64,000 nucleotides of DNA. Source: CAKAHY01 sp963522175 (lineage in GTDB: Bacteria > Bacillota > Clostridia > Lachnospirales > Lachnospiraceae). Below are positions 16,701 through 25,271 of the stretch, piece after piece; the stretch's first letter is position 1; each line of letters starts with the position of its first letter. Location of the stretch: contig CAUQXC010000006.1 of the NCBI GenBank assembly GCA_963522175.1, positions 97,504 to 161,503 of the forward strand, in the 5' to 3' direction. The translations under genes were made by a program, and so were the position numbers. The notes below the pieces were generated by a model. It did no database searches. It was given only the letters and a program-made list of their open reading frames with translations, and was not told the origin of the DNA.

Positions 16701-17474
16701 TTCAAGCTCACGCCTTGTTTCAAGGTATCTGTTCCAAGCCTTTTCAACCTTTTCATCCTCAAAACTCACTTTATCTATGTTGGTGAGAAATGTTGTATGC
16801 CTGCAATGATCCGACCAATATGTATCTATCATTCTGATTTCGGTTATGGTAGGATTTCTTTTCTCCGTTTTAAAGTAGTCTCTACAAAACTTCAAATCGT
16901 CCATGTCCATGGCAAGACCGAAGCTTCTAAGCATTTCTTCAAGCTTCACATCGTCAAAATCTATAAAACCCTCTATGCTTTCGACATCCTTCGGAGCCTC
17001 ATATTCCATATCAAGCTTTGTATATTCGGCATCGCTTGCCTGTCTTGATTCTACGGGATTTATTATGTATTTTTTGATTTTTTCCAAATCCTCTTTTGAA
17101 ATATTTCCTTCCAAGACATACACTCTTGCCGTTTTTACAGTCGGTTTATTACCTCTTGAGGCAAGCTGTATACACTGTGCGGCGCAATCCGCTCTCTGGT
17201 CGTATTGCCCCGGAAGGTATTCTACAACAAAATGCTCCTCATTATCCTTTAAATCAAGCTTTTTTGAGAGCTTATCAAGCTGAGGCTCCGAAAGTATAAG
17301 CCTTGCCGCTTCGTTAAACACCTCCTCCGATACGCCCTCAACATCATATCTGTTGACTATTCTAAGTGTCTGCACTGTTTTAATATTGAGGAAGCTTCTT
17401 ATATCGGCAAGCAAAGCCTTAGCCTCATAAGCCAACTCATCTTTTTTCTCTACAAAAATACGATATACCATCAT
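13740..17474 (-). CDS. purL: Phosphoribosylformylglycinamidine synthase (single-chain PurL)
   Basis: 1244 residues. This is the large form in which the FGAM synthetase core and the glutamine amidotransferase are one chain, instead of the small PurS/PurL/PurQ set of Bacillus. It converts FGAR, glutamine and ATP to FGAM. Visible marks are KNETHNHPTEIEPFGGAATC and GGRTGRDGCGGATGSSK in the synthetase, and PVFPGTNCEYDSAKA, the AAGICNGFQALIKLG nucleophile elbow (catalytic Cys) and SHGEGRF in the C-terminal amidotransferase. Two adjacent start Met codons are possible (17474, 17471). The start abuts the purD stop. It is the last gene of the operon. Confidence 0.96.
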   Translation of the reverse strand: MMVYRIFVEKKDELAYEAKALLADIRSFLNIKTVQTLRIVNRYDVEGVSEEVFNEAARLILSEPQLDKLSKKLDLKDNEEHFVVEYLPGQYDQRADCAAQCIQLASRGNKPTVKTARVYVLEGNISKEDLEKIKKYIINPVESRQASDAEYTKLDMEYEAPKDVESIEGFIDFDDVKLEEMLRSFGLAMDMDDLKFCRDYFKTEKRNPTITEIRMIDTYWSDHCRHTTFLTNIDKVSFEDEKVEKAWNRYLETRRELERTKPVNLMDIATIAAKFLKKAGKLDKLDESEEINACTVKIKVEVNNKEEDWLLLFKNETHNHPTEIEPFGGAATCIGGAIRDPLSGRAYVYAAMRVTGAADPTKSMEDTIKGKLPQRKIVSTAAAGYSSYGNQIGLATGIVDEIYHEGYAAKRMEIGAVVAATPAGNVRREVPKKGDKVILIGGRTGRDGCGGATGSSKAHKEESLESCGAEVQKGNALEERKLQRLFRNEEAKSLIKRCNDFGAGGVSVAIGELADGLFINLDKVPKKYEGLDGTELAISESQERMAVVVEDKDVERFIELASSENLEATLVAEVTDENRLVMKWRDKEIVNIKRDFLNSNGASKHIDIEVPKAKDIDRKIPTSFKEGFEELVKDLNICSKKGLSERFDSTIGAGTVLMPFGGKYQKTPIGAMVNKISVEKGDTSTCSVMSYAYNPFISEKDQYKGAYLAVTESLCKLVAAGAAYKDVYLTFQEYFERLGKDKKRWAKPLAAILGALDAQMDFEVAAIGGKDSMSGSFENLDVPPTLVSFAVTTENINNIISPEFKKAGSKVMLLSAKRSDDADLPDAKSLKALFGYIASKNKDIAAMYTVGYGGAAEQVFKACLGNRLGFEFDSSLSLENLFDYNYGSFIIELSEDIADNEIEYLKENGIGIKTLGYVSGDYNLNYKGEALSIESLEEGYEERLEKVFPVKAGSETGKEVPEFSYVSNEKYSAKIKSMKPKVLIPVFPGTNCEYDSAKAIASAGLEPDIVLIKNLSSKDIEESINELERRIKESQIIFIPGGFSGGDEPDGSAKFISSFFRNPSIKEAVSDLLDNRDGLAAGICNGFQALIKLGLVPYGKIVDIDESCPTLSYNTIRRHQSMIVRTKISSDKSPWLMNVNVGDVYNVAISHGEGRFICDEKLLKSLADKGQIVTQYVDINNRPTMDISYNPNGSAWAVEGICSPDGRVFGKMGHSERIGKGLYQNVEGNYDIGMFRSAKKYFDI

Positions 17475-18728
17475 TTACACCTCTAAAGCTTTTTTACCTA
17501 TATCCGTTCTGTAATACTTATTCTCGAAGTTAACAAGCTTCACCCTTTCGTACGCCGCAGCCACAGCTTCTTTTAAGCTGTTTCCGAGAGCATTTACTCC
17601 CAAAACTCTGCCGCCTGTACTCAAAAGCTTATCTCCCTCTCTTTTCGCTCCGGCTATATAAATGCCGTCCTTATTCTCCGGAAGCTTTATTTCATAACCG
17701 CTTTTATAGCTTTCCGGATAGCCCTTACTTGCAAGTACCACAAGACAGGATGCCTTGTCCTCCCACAAAAGGCTTAAGCTCTCAAGCTTCTCATTCGTAA
17801 CGGCAAGCATAACTTCCAACAAATCCGTCTTTAACAAGGGCAGTATGCACTGAGTTTCGGGATCTCCGAATCTTGCATTATATTCTATTACCTTAGGTCC
17901 TTTGTCGGTAAGCATAAGTCCGAAATAAAGACAACCCTTGAATTTACGGTTTTCTTTTTTCATTGCCTCTATTGTAGGTCTGAAAATTTTCTCCATACAT
18001 TCTTCGGCTATTTTTTCGGTATAATAAGGATTAGGCGCTATCACTCCCATTCCTCCGGTATTAAGACCCTCATCACCGTCAAGAGCCCTCTTATGATCCA
18101 TGGAAGACATCATAGGGAGCACGACATTTCCGTCGGTGAAACTTAAAACCGAAACCTCCGGACCCGTCAAAAACTCTTCAATAACAACGGTTTTCCCGCT
18201 TTCCCCGAATTTTTTGTCAAGCATCATCTCATCTACAGCTTCACACGCTTCTTTTTTCGTATTTGCTATAATAACACCTTTGCCCAGAGCCAGACCGTCG
18301 GCTTTTACCACTATAGGAAAGCTGACCCCCTCCAAGTATTTCTTCGCCTCGTTTGCATCTTTAAATATCTCATATTCGGCAGTCGGAATATTGTACTTCT
18401 TCATCAAATCCTTTGAAAATGCCTTGCTCGCCTCAATAACAGCCGCTTCTTTAAGCGGTCCGAAGCAGGCTATACCGTTTTCCTCCAAAACATTGACAAG
18501 CCCCGCCGCCAGAGGATCATCCGGTGCAACTATCACATAATCGAGAGCCTTTTCCTTACAGATATTAAGAACCGAATCAATATTTTTTATATCAGCCTCA
18601 ACACAGACAGCTTCTTCCATTCCTCCGTTTCCGGGAATGGCATAAAGCTCTTCACATAAAGGGCTTTTTTTTACGGCTTTTACAATGGCATGCTCTCTCC
18701 CGCCGCCGCCGATTACACCAATTTTCAT
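17475..18728 (-). CDS. purD: Phosphoribosylamine-glycine ligase
   Basis: 417 residues, standard length. ATP-grasp enzyme making GAR from phosphoribosylamine, glycine and ATP. The N-terminal GVIGGGGREHAIVKAV, the KADGLALGKGVI lid loop and the metal-binding VIEYNARFGDPETQ are diagnostic. ATG overlaps the purN stop (TAATG) and the gene abuts purL, so translation is coupled throughout. Confidence 0.97.
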   Translation of the reverse strand: MKIGVIGGGGREHAIVKAVKKSPLCEELYAIPGNGGMEEAVCVEADIKNIDSVLNICKEKALDYVIVAPDDPLAAGLVNVLEENGIACFGPLKEAAVIEASKAFSKDLMKKYNIPTAEYEIFKDANEAKKYLEGVSFPIVVKADGLALGKGVIIANTKKEACEAVDEMMLDKKFGESGKTVVIEEFLTGPEVSVLSFTDGNVVLPMMSSMDHKRALDGDEGLNTGGMGVIAPNPYYTEKIAEECMEKIFRPTIEAMKKENRKFKGCLYFGLMLTDKGPKVIEYNARFGDPETQCILPLLKTDLLEVMLAVTNEKLESLSLLWEDKASCLVVLASKGYPESYKSGYEIKLPENKDGIYIAGAKREGDKLLSTGGRVLGVNALGNSLKEAVAAAYERVKLVNFENKYYRTDIGKKALEV

Positions 18729-19324
18729 TACTTATCCTCCTTGGCTTTTAAAATCTGCTCACAAACATATTCCGTAGCCCTCGGAAGCAATATCCACTCC
18801 GCTTCCTTCATAATTCTTTCCTGTAAATCCTTCGGACTGTCCCCGTCTTTTACCTCCACGGCTTTTTGAAAAATTATTTTTCCCCCGTCCGTAATCTCAT
18901 TTACATAATGTACAGTCGCTCCGCTAACCTTAACACCGTACTTAAGAGCCTCCTCATGAACCTTTAAGCCGTAGTAACCTTTTCCGCAAAAGCTCGGAAT
19001 AAGGCTCGGATGTACATTTATTATCCGGTCCCTGTATGCTTTGATTACATTATCCGAAAGTATAGCCAGATATCCCGCCAGAACAAGCAGGTCTATGTCA
19101 TTGTCTTTCAAACATTTAAGTAAGCTCTCTTCATCCTTTGAAGCTATAAACTCTGTCTTTATTCCCGCTTTTTTTGCTCTTTCAAGAGCAAAAGCCGAAG
19201 ACTTATTAGATATGACAATACTAAGCCTCGCACTTTTAAACTCTCCCCTGCTTTGTGCATCTATAAGAGCCTGTAAATTAGTTCCGCCTCCGCTTACAAG
19301 TACCGCAACATTTTGCTTACTCAT
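18728..19324 (-). CDS. purN: Phosphoribosylglycinamide formyltransferase, folate-dependent
   Basis: 198 residues. It transfers formyl from 10-formyl-THF to GAR. The N-terminal VLVSGGGTNLQALIDA phosphate loop, the catalytic INVHPSLIPSF (Asn and His), and SGATVHYVNEITDGG with the formyl-binding Asp region are present. It follows the AICAR formyltransferase gene by 8 bases and overlaps purD by one base. Confidence 0.97.
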   Translation of the reverse strand: MSKQNVAVLVSGGGTNLQALIDAQSRGEFKSARLSIVISNKSSAFALERAKKAGIKTEFIASKDEESLLKCLKDNDIDLLVLAGYLAILSDNVIKAYRDRIINVHPSLIPSFCGKGYYGLKVHEEALKYGVKVSGATVHYVNEITDGGKIIFQKAVEVKDGDSPKDLQERIMKEAEWILLPRATEYVCEQILKAKEDK

Positions 19325-19332
19325 ACTTCTCC

Positions 19333-20517
19333 TTAATGATGGAATAATCTCATACCGTTAAAACACAGTACCATATCGTACTCGTCGGCTTTTTCTATAA
19401 CATTGTCATCTCTTACCGAACCGCCGGGCTCCACCACATACTTTACTCCCGAGAGCTTTGCCCTGTCTATATTGTCTCCGAAAGGGAAAAAAGCATCGGA
19501 AGCAAGACAAACATCGTCTACCTGTGCCAAATATGTCTTTTTTTCCTCTTTAGTGAACTCTCCCGGCTTTGTCTCAAAAAAGCTCTGCCATACGCCTTCC
19601 TTCAACACAAGTTCGCTGTTGTCGGAAATATAAAGGTCTATAACATTATCTCTGTCAGCCCTTCCTATACCCTGTTTAAACTTAAGTCCCAAAACCTTGT
19701 CCGCTTGACGAAGATGCCATATATCCGCCTTGTCTCCCGCAAGTCTGGTACAGTGTATTCTTGACTGCTGTCCCGCACCGACCCCTATCGCCTGTCCGTC
19801 CTTTGCAAAGCAAACGGAGTTTGACTGAGTATACTTAAGTGTTATAAGAGCAAGTGTAAGATTAAGCTTAGCCTCTTTACTTAAATTTTTATTTTTTGAA
19901 ACAATATTCTCAAAATCCTTATCACTTATCTTATAATTATTTCTTCCCTGCTCAAAGCTTATCCCGTACACCTGCTTTCTCTCAAGGCTTTCAGGCTCAT
20001 AGGCTTTATCGATTTTAATTATACAGTAATTACCTTTTTTCTTGTTTTTAAGTATCTCTAAGGCTTCAGGCTCATAATCCGGAGCTATAACCCCGTCCGA
20101 TACCTCTCTCGCGATTAATTTTGCGGTAATCTCGTCACATTTTGAAGACAGAGCTATAAAGTCGCCGAAAGATGACATTCTGTCCGTTCCTCTCGCCCTT
20201 GCATAAGCAAGCGCCAAAGGACTTTTGTCTATATCCTCCACATCTTCCACAAAATAAATCTTTCTAAGCTTCTCGTTTAAGCTTCTTCCTATTGCCGCAC
20301 TTGTCGGCGATACATGTTTAAAGGAAGCTGCGGCAACTTCTCCCGTAGCTTCGGATAATTCTTTTACAAGCTGCCACGCATTAAAAGCATCCAATAAATT
20401 TATATATCCCGCTCTTCCGTTTAAAACCTCAAAAGGCAAGTCCTTTGAATTTTCCATAAAAACCCTTGCCGGTTTTTGATTCGGATTGCAACCGTATTTC
20501 AGTTCAAGACTTTTCAT
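19333..20517 (-). CDS. purH: AICAR formyltransferase without cyclohydrolase domain
   Basis: 394 residues. Only the formyltransferase half of PurH is present (bifunctional PurH has about 510-530 residues with an N-terminal IMP cyclohydrolase/MGS domain). Marks are LKYGCNPNQKPA at the N-terminus, the catalytic Lys-His pair in SFKHVSPTSAA, TQSNSVCFAKDGQAIGVGAG and SDAFFPFGDNID. It makes FAICAR from AICAR and 10-formyl-THF. The missing cyclization step is supplied by the next upstream gene, a PurO-type cyclohydrolase only 6 bases away. The symbol is used in the sense of a PurH-like formyltransferase. Confidence 0.93.
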   Translation of the reverse strand: MKSLELKYGCNPNQKPARVFMENSKDLPFEVLNGRAGYINLLDAFNAWQLVKELSEATGEVAAASFKHVSPTSAAIGRSLNEKLRKIYFVEDVEDIDKSPLALAYARARGTDRMSSFGDFIALSSKCDEITAKLIAREVSDGVIAPDYEPEALEILKNKKKGNYCIIKIDKAYEPESLERKQVYGISFEQGRNNYKISDKDFENIVSKNKNLSKEAKLNLTLALITLKYTQSNSVCFAKDGQAIGVGAGQQSRIHCTRLAGDKADIWHLRQADKVLGLKFKQGIGRADRDNVIDLYISDNSELVLKEGVWQSFFETKPGEFTKEEKKTYLAQVDDVCLASDAFFPFGDNIDRAKLSGVKYVVEPGGSVRDDNVIEKADEYDMVLCFNGMRLFHH

Positions 20518-20523
20518 TATATA

Positions 20524-21228
20524 TTATTCCACTCTTTCAAATCTATTCATAAGAATTTCCTTGATTTCTCCCGTTTCCACTTCTTCGCTCCTTACATACA
20601 GCGAAATCTTATTCTCTTTATTTAAGTTCTCCCAGATATTTTGAGCAAAATCCATAGTATCGTTTATAATCTTTATTTTTCTCGGCTCTCCCGTAAAACT
20701 TGGAAGGGGATTGCCGTTTTTCTCATACGTATGTATAAAATGTCCTTGTCCGTCCACAAACTTATAATTATATATGTATCTTGCGCACTCCGTACCCTTA
20801 TCGTCCATAGCCTTAAGTATGCTCATCTTATATGAGCCGTCCTTATATACTATAGCCGAAATCCTCGGTGTATAGTTGGGAGCATCCGGCTCAAACTGTC
20901 TTGTCTGCAATGCTTCCTCAAAGCTCTTATTATTTGATAAAAATTCATCAATGGTCAGAGTCTGATCTCCGTTCGTTATAATCACACAATCCTTCCTGAT
21001 TATAACAGGCGGATAAATTATAAGACTCGGATCTTCAAGCTTTTTGGCATCCGCAGGGTATATCATCAACTTATTTTTTTCCTGGACAAATACTCTGTTC
21101 CTTGAGTTTGCGCTCCTTCCCATTATAAAGTAAGCCGTCATTATCCTTTTCCCGTCTTCCGATTTGCCTACAATTATGCCTCTTCCGTTATAAGTATTTG
21201 ATTTTAACAACTCCTCTATTTTATACAT
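20524..21228 (-). CDS. purO: IMP cyclohydrolase, PurO type
   Basis: 234 residues, resembling the archaeal-type IMP cyclohydrolase: YNGRGIIVGKSEDGKRIMTA near the N-terminus, FIMGRSANSRNRVF, and NYTPRISAIV. It would close FAICAR to IMP, the last step of the pathway. Its place directly before the stand-alone AICAR formyltransferase in the operon strongly supports this. It is unrelated in fold to the PurH cyclohydrolase domain. Recognised from motif memory and context, not from a search. Confidence 0.88.
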   Translation of the reverse strand: MYKIEELLKSNTYNGRGIIVGKSEDGKRIMTAYFIMGRSANSRNRVFVQEKNKLMIYPADAKKLEDPSLIIYPPVIIRKDCVIITNGDQTLTIDEFLSNNKSFEEALQTRQFEPDAPNYTPRISAIVYKDGSYKMSILKAMDDKGTECARYIYNYKFVDGQGHFIHTYEKNGNPLPSFTGEPRKIKIINDTMDFAQNIWENLNKENKISLYVRSEEVETGEIKEILMNRFERVE

Positions 21229-21257
21229 AAAAAATAACTCCTTAACACTGCTTAAAA

Positions 21258-22301
21258 CTACTTTAAAACTACTTTTTCTTCCGATTTTACGATTTTTCCG
21301 AGTATATATGCCTCCTGTCCCATAGATTTCAGTATATCCACAGCTTTGGATGCATCCTCTTTTGAGACAACTATGCTCATGCCGACACCCATATTAAAAG
21401 TATTATACATATCTCTGGTGCTTATATTACCCTTTTCTTTGATAAAATCAAAAATCGGAAGTACCTTTACATCAGCCATATTAATTTCGGCACCCAAACC
21501 TTCGGGAATGGAACGCGGAATATTTTCATAAAATCCTCCTCCGGTTATATGGCTTATCGCCTTTACCTTTACCTCTTCCATAAGCTTAAGTACAGGCTTA
21601 ACGTATATTTTGGTAGGAACAAGCAAGGCTTCGCCAAGACTCTTTCCTCCCAGTCTTTCATGGGGCTTTGTAAGCTCTTCTTTGCTTATGCCGTCAAGCC
21701 CGAACACTTTTCTTACGAGTGAGAAACCGTTTGAATGGACTCCCGATGAAGCCAAAGCAACGATAACATCTCCCTCGCCCATGCTTTTGTTATCAATGAT
21801 TTCGCTTTTTTCCACAACCCCCACCGAAAAACCGGCAAGGTCATATTCATCTTCCGGATAGAAGCCCGGCATCTCCGCAGTTTCTCCGCCGATTAAGGCT
21901 GCACCGCTTTGCACACAGCCCTCACTTACTCCCTCAACAATTTTTGCGATTTTTTCCGGAAAATTCTTTCCGCAGGCTATGTAATCAAGGAAAAACAAAG
22001 GCTTGGCACCGCAGCAAATAACATCATTGACACACATTGCTACACAATCTATACCTATGGTATCGTGCTTATCAAGCATAAAAGCCAAACGAAGCTTTGT
22101 TCCGACTCCGTCCGTTCCCGCAACCAAAACCGGCTTTTTATAGCCTTCCGGAAGCTCAAACAAGCCTCCGAACCCGCCTATATCCGAAACCACACCTGCT
22201 GTCATAGTTCTTGCTATATGGCTTTTCATCAGCTCTACCGCCTTATATCCGGCTGTAATATCAACTCCGGCTTCCTTATACGCTTCGCTGTGACTTTTCA
22301 T
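21258..22301 (-). CDS. purM: Phosphoribosylformylglycinamidine cyclo-ligase (AIR synthetase)
   Basis: 347 residues. It closes FGAM to AIR using ATP. Family marks are YKEAGVDITAGYKAVELMK, DGVGTKLRLAF, ALIGGETAEMPGFY and ITGGGFYENIPR. Its start overlaps the purF end by 26 bases. Confidence 0.97.
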   Translation of the reverse strand: MKSHSEAYKEAGVDITAGYKAVELMKSHIARTMTAGVVSDIGGFGGLFELPEGYKKPVLVAGTDGVGTKLRLAFMLDKHDTIGIDCVAMCVNDVICCGAKPLFFLDYIACGKNFPEKIAKIVEGVSEGCVQSGAALIGGETAEMPGFYPEDEYDLAGFSVGVVEKSEIIDNKSMGEGDVIVALASSGVHSNGFSLVRKVFGLDGISKEELTKPHERLGGKSLGEALLVPTKIYVKPVLKLMEEVKVKAISHITGGGFYENIPRSIPEGLGAEINMADVKVLPIFDFIKEKGNISTRDMYNTFNMGVGMSIVVSKEDASKAVDILKSMGQEAYILGKIVKSEEKVVLK

Positions 22302-23748
22302 AATCTCCTCCGTCTTTCTTTATTTCACTGAGTTTTTGCTCGAATCTTCCTTTACTTCTTTTCTCCGGTACCGGCGTCGGGTATGTTCCGTCAAAGCAAG
22401 CCGTACAATACCCTATACCCTCACTTCCTCCGACAGGAAGTTTTTTGGCGCTCTCCACCGATAAAAATCCCAAGCTGTCAACACCTATTATTTCTTCAAT
22501 TTCCTTGTGCGTATGAAGACAGGCTATAAGCTTTTCCTTTGAATCTATATCCGTGCCGTAAAAGCAGGGATTTATGAATGCCGGTGCGGATACTCTCATA
22601 TGCACCTCTTTAGCCCCCGCCTCTCTTATAAGCTTAACTATTCTTGCACTGGTTGTTCCCCTTACTATGGAATCGTCTATAAGTACAACCTTTTTACCTT
22701 TTATGACGCCGGCTATAGGATTCAGCTTAAGTCTGACCAGATTTTCTCTGGTTTTTTGATCCGGTGCGATAAAGGTACGTCCTACATATTTGCTCTTTAT
22801 AAGCCCCATGCCGTAAGGTATACCCGATTTTTTCGAATAACCTATAGCCGCATCCAGACCGGAATCCGGAACTCCTATAACTATATCCGCATCCACAGGA
22901 TGCTCTGTTGCCAGAAACTCTCCCGACCTCATTCTTGCTTCGTGAACGCTCGCGCCCTCTATAATCGAATCCGGTCTTGCAAAATATATGTATTCAAATA
23001 CACAAAGGGAAGTTTTTCTTTTATTGCAATGAGTTTCTATACTCCTAAATCCGTTCTCATCTATTACAATGATTTCTCCCGCTTTTATATCTCTGATAAG
23101 CTTCGCACCGACGGCATCCAACGCACAGCTTTCCGAAGCGATAACGTATGAGCCGTCGTCCGTTATTCCGTAGCAAAGAGGTCTAAAACCGTTTTTATCC
23201 CTACAGGCTATGAGCTTTCTCGGAGACATTACAACAAGAGAATATGCCCCCTCAATAATATCCATAGTTTTACTGAGCGCCTCTTCAATGGATCCGGACT
23301 TTAATCTTTGTCTTGTAAGTATGTGAGATATAACCTCCGTATCCGATGTAGCGCTGAAAATACAGCCCTCAAGCTCAAGTTCTCTTCTAAGTTCATAGGA
23401 ATTTACAAGGTTTCCGTTATGACATAAGGCTGTATGCCCCTTTATATGATTTACAACTACCGGTTGTGCATTTGCTCTTATTGTATCCCCGCTTGTCGAA
23501 TATCTTACATGCCCTACGGCAATGTGTCCCTGTCCGAGTTCCTTTAGCTGCGCTTTTGAAAAAACCTCCTGAACCAGACCTATATCCTTGTGATATCTGA
23601 ATATACCGTCATCGTTCACGGCTATGCCTGCCGCCTCCTGCCCTCTGTGCTGGAGGGCAAAAAGCCCGTAGTAAGCCAAATGGGCTATATTTACAGGCTC
23701 CTTGGTCCATATACCGAAAACTCCGCATTCTTCTTTTATATCAGCCAT
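22276..23748 (-). CDS. purF: Amidophosphoribosyltransferase
   Basis: 490 residues. The committed step, PRPP plus glutamine to phosphoribosylamine. The N-terminus MADIKEECGVFGIW matches a propeptide ending before the nucleophile Cys8, as in Bacillus PurF. The PRPP loop VVLIDDSIVRGTTS is clear. Cysteines in NPCFYGTD and GYCTACFDGTYP fit the [4Fe-4S] Bacillus-type enzyme, which is oxygen-labile. The C-terminal tail overlaps purM. Confidence 0.97.
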   Translation of the reverse strand: MADIKEECGVFGIWTKEPVNIAHLAYYGLFALQHRGQEAAGIAVNDDGIFRYHKDIGLVQEVFSKAQLKELGQGHIAVGHVRYSTSGDTIRANAQPVVVNHIKGHTALCHNGNLVNSYELRRELELEGCIFSATSDTEVISHILTRQRLKSGSIEEALSKTMDIIEGAYSLVVMSPRKLIACRDKNGFRPLCYGITDDGSYVIASESCALDAVGAKLIRDIKAGEIIVIDENGFRSIETHCNKRKTSLCVFEYIYFARPDSIIEGASVHEARMRSGEFLATEHPVDADIVIGVPDSGLDAAIGYSKKSGIPYGMGLIKSKYVGRTFIAPDQKTRENLVRLKLNPIAGVIKGKKVVLIDDSIVRGTTSARIVKLIREAGAKEVHMRVSAPAFINPCFYGTDIDSKEKLIACLHTHKEIEEIIGVDSLGFLSVESAKKLPVGGSEGIGYCTACFDGTYPTPVPEKRSKGRFEQKLSEIKKDGGDYEKSQRSV

Positions 23749-23775
23749 TGTTTTTGATATTTCCTCCGAAAAACC

Positions 23776-24498
23776 TTATGCCTTATCTCCCATAAGTCTT
23801 TTAATAACTTCTTTGTATGCTTCTTCTACGCCGCCCATATCTCTTCTGAATCTGTCTTTATCGAGCTTTTCACCCGTAAGCGAATCCCAGAATCTGCATG
23901 TATCCGGTGAAATCTCATCCGCAAGAACTATGGTTCCGTCGGCAAGTCTTCCGAATTCGAGCTTAAAGTCTATCAAATCTATATTATCTTTCTTTAAGAA
24001 CTCTCTGAGTATATCATTCACCTTGAATGCATATTTAGAGATGGCTTCAAGCTCTTCTTTTGTGGCAAGCCCCATTGCCGCTATATGATAATCGTTAATC
24101 ATAGGATCTCCGAGCGCATCGTCCTTATAGCAATACTCCAAAACGGTGGAACCAAGCTTAACACCTTCTTCTATTCCGAGTCTTTTTGAAAGAGAACCTG
24201 CCGCAATATTTCTTACTATTACTTCAAGCGGAACTATTTTTACCGCTTTTACAACTGTTTCTCTGTCATTTAATTCTTCTACGAAATCGGTAGGTATTCC
24301 TTCTTTTTCGAGCATTTGCATAAGAAAATTCGTTACTCTGTTGTTGATAGCGCCTTTACCCTCAATAGTTCCTTTTTTCTCACCGTTAAAAGCCGTCGCA
24401 TCATCCTTATAGGACACTATATAAAAATTCTTATCCTCCGTTTCATATACTTTCTTTGCTTTTCCCTCATAAAGCTGTCTTACCTTTGTTAATGACAT
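23776..24498 (-). CDS. purC: SAICAR synthetase
   Basis: 240 residues, standard length. It joins CAIR and aspartate with ATP. Marks are the N-terminal RQLYEGKAKKVYET, VPLEVIVRNIAAGSLSKRLG, IDFKLEFGRLADG and LADEISPDTCRFWD. It lies 15 bases after purE. Confidence 0.97.
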   Translation of the reverse strand: MSLTKVRQLYEGKAKKVYETEDKNFYIVSYKDDATAFNGEKKGTIEGKGAINNRVTNFLMQMLEKEGIPTDFVEELNDRETVVKAVKIVPLEVIVRNIAAGSLSKRLGIEEGVKLGSTVLEYCYKDDALGDPMINDYHIAAMGLATKEELEAISKYAFKVNDILREFLKKDNIDLIDFKLEFGRLADGTIVLADEISPDTCRFWDSLTGEKLDKDRFRRDMGGVEEAYKEVIKRLMGDKA

Positions 24499-24513
24499 AA
24501 TTACTTCCTCCTC

Positions 24514-25008
24514 CTATGAATTGAATCTTTCTTCTATCAGCTTACTCTTTTCAAGTATTGCTTTTTCATTTTGTTTTCTTTGCTCTTCGAGCTTTGCGGC
24601 AAGCCCCTCGTCCGTTACCGCCAATATCTCTATAGCCAGTAAAGCTGCGTTTTTTGCCGTATCTATACCCACTGTGGCAACAGGTATTCCGGGCGGCATC
24701 ATAACGGTTGAAAGTAAGCTGTCCATACCGTCAAGAACCTTTGAAGAGCACGGTATACCTATAACCGGCAAGGTTGTAGCCGCAGCTATCACTCCCGCAA
24801 GATGAGCTGCCATTCCTGCCGCACAAATTATAGCTCCGAAGCCGTTCTTTCTTGCATTTCTTGCAAATTCTTCCGCCTGTACCGGAGTTCTGTGCGCCGA
24901 ATAAACATGCACTTCCACGGGTACTCCGTATTCCTTGAGTACCTCAATACCCTTTTCGACCGTTACAAGGTCTGAGTCACTCCCCATCAAAACACCTATC
25001 TTTTTCAT
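24514..25008 (-). CDS. purE: N5-carboxyaminoimidazole ribonucleotide mutase
   Basis: 164 residues. VLMGSDSDLVTVEKG and the YSAHRTP loop place it as PurE. It generates CAIR from N5-CAIR (class I, with PurK) or from AIR and CO2 (class II). No purK is in the window, and the class cannot be settled by eye. It is the first gene of the operon and lies 40 bases after an intrinsic terminator, so its expression depends on read-through of the leader. Confidence 0.96.
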   Translation of the reverse strand: MKKIGVLMGSDSDLVTVEKGIEVLKEYGVPVEVHVYSAHRTPVQAEEFARNARKNGFGAIICAAGMAAHLAGVIAAATTLPVIGIPCSSKVLDGMDSLLSTVMMPPGIPVATVGIDTAKNAALLAIEILAVTDEGLAAKLEEQRKQNEKAILEKSKLIEERFNS

Positions 25009-25047
25009 TTTTACTCCTCTTTACTGTATATTTTTCGATAAAAGTAC

Positions 25048-25073
25048 AAAAAAAGAACAGCTTTATACTGTTC
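25048..25073 (-). terminator. Intrinsic terminator inside the purE leader
   Basis: GAACAG/CTGTTC arms (25055-25060, 25068-25073), seven-base loop, then seven T. It lies between the purE promoter and purE, so it acts as an attenuator for the whole pur operon. Confidence 0.85.
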
Positions 25074-25223
25074 TTAAATTTTACACTTATCCCATATTAA
25101 TATGTTGAAAGTTATACGCTCGCTAAAATAGCTTACACTATGCCCGTGAGCTATGCTATGTACCCAATCATATTCAACTCTGTCACATAATTGTATATTT
25201 CTCATAATCCCCTCATTCGTCAT
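25074..25223 (-). CDS. Possible 49-residue leader ORF before purE
   Basis: ATG 25223 reads MTNEGIMRNIQLCDRVEYDW and continues 29 residues to ...RITFNILIWDKCKI, stopping one base before the terminator stem. A second ATG at 25205 (MRNIQLCD) has GAGGGG three bases upstream, giving 43 residues. No family is recognised and there is no run of codons for a purine-related amino acid. It could be a leader peptide, a small independent protein, or chance openness in a structured RNA. Confidence 0.35.
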   Translation of the reverse strand: MTNEGIMRNIQLCDRVEYDWVHSIAHGHSVSYFSERITFNILIWDKCKI

Positions 25224-25271
25224 AGTGCCGACTATAAATACTATCTTGTATACACTCTCAAAACGCTTTCA

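Larger units (their letters stand above)
25009..25265 (-). promoter_or_regulatory. purE operon leader with attenuator; structured RNA or leader peptide
   Basis: From the promoter at 25272-25300 to purE there are about 255 transcribed bases. GTTGAA/TTCAAC pair around a core that contains nested ATAGCT/AGCTAT and CAC/GTG arms (25125-25157 region). An intrinsic terminator follows at 25048-25073. This is the layout of a riboswitch or attenuator. I do not see the conserved cores of the guanine/purine, ZTP (pfl) or PRPP/ykkC classes. A 49-codon frame (25074-25223) spans the same interval. Confidence 0.6.

Noticed and set aside
25009..25270. Purine (guanine) riboswitch before purE
   Set aside because: The conserved core loops of that class are not visible; only the general leader-terminator layout is.
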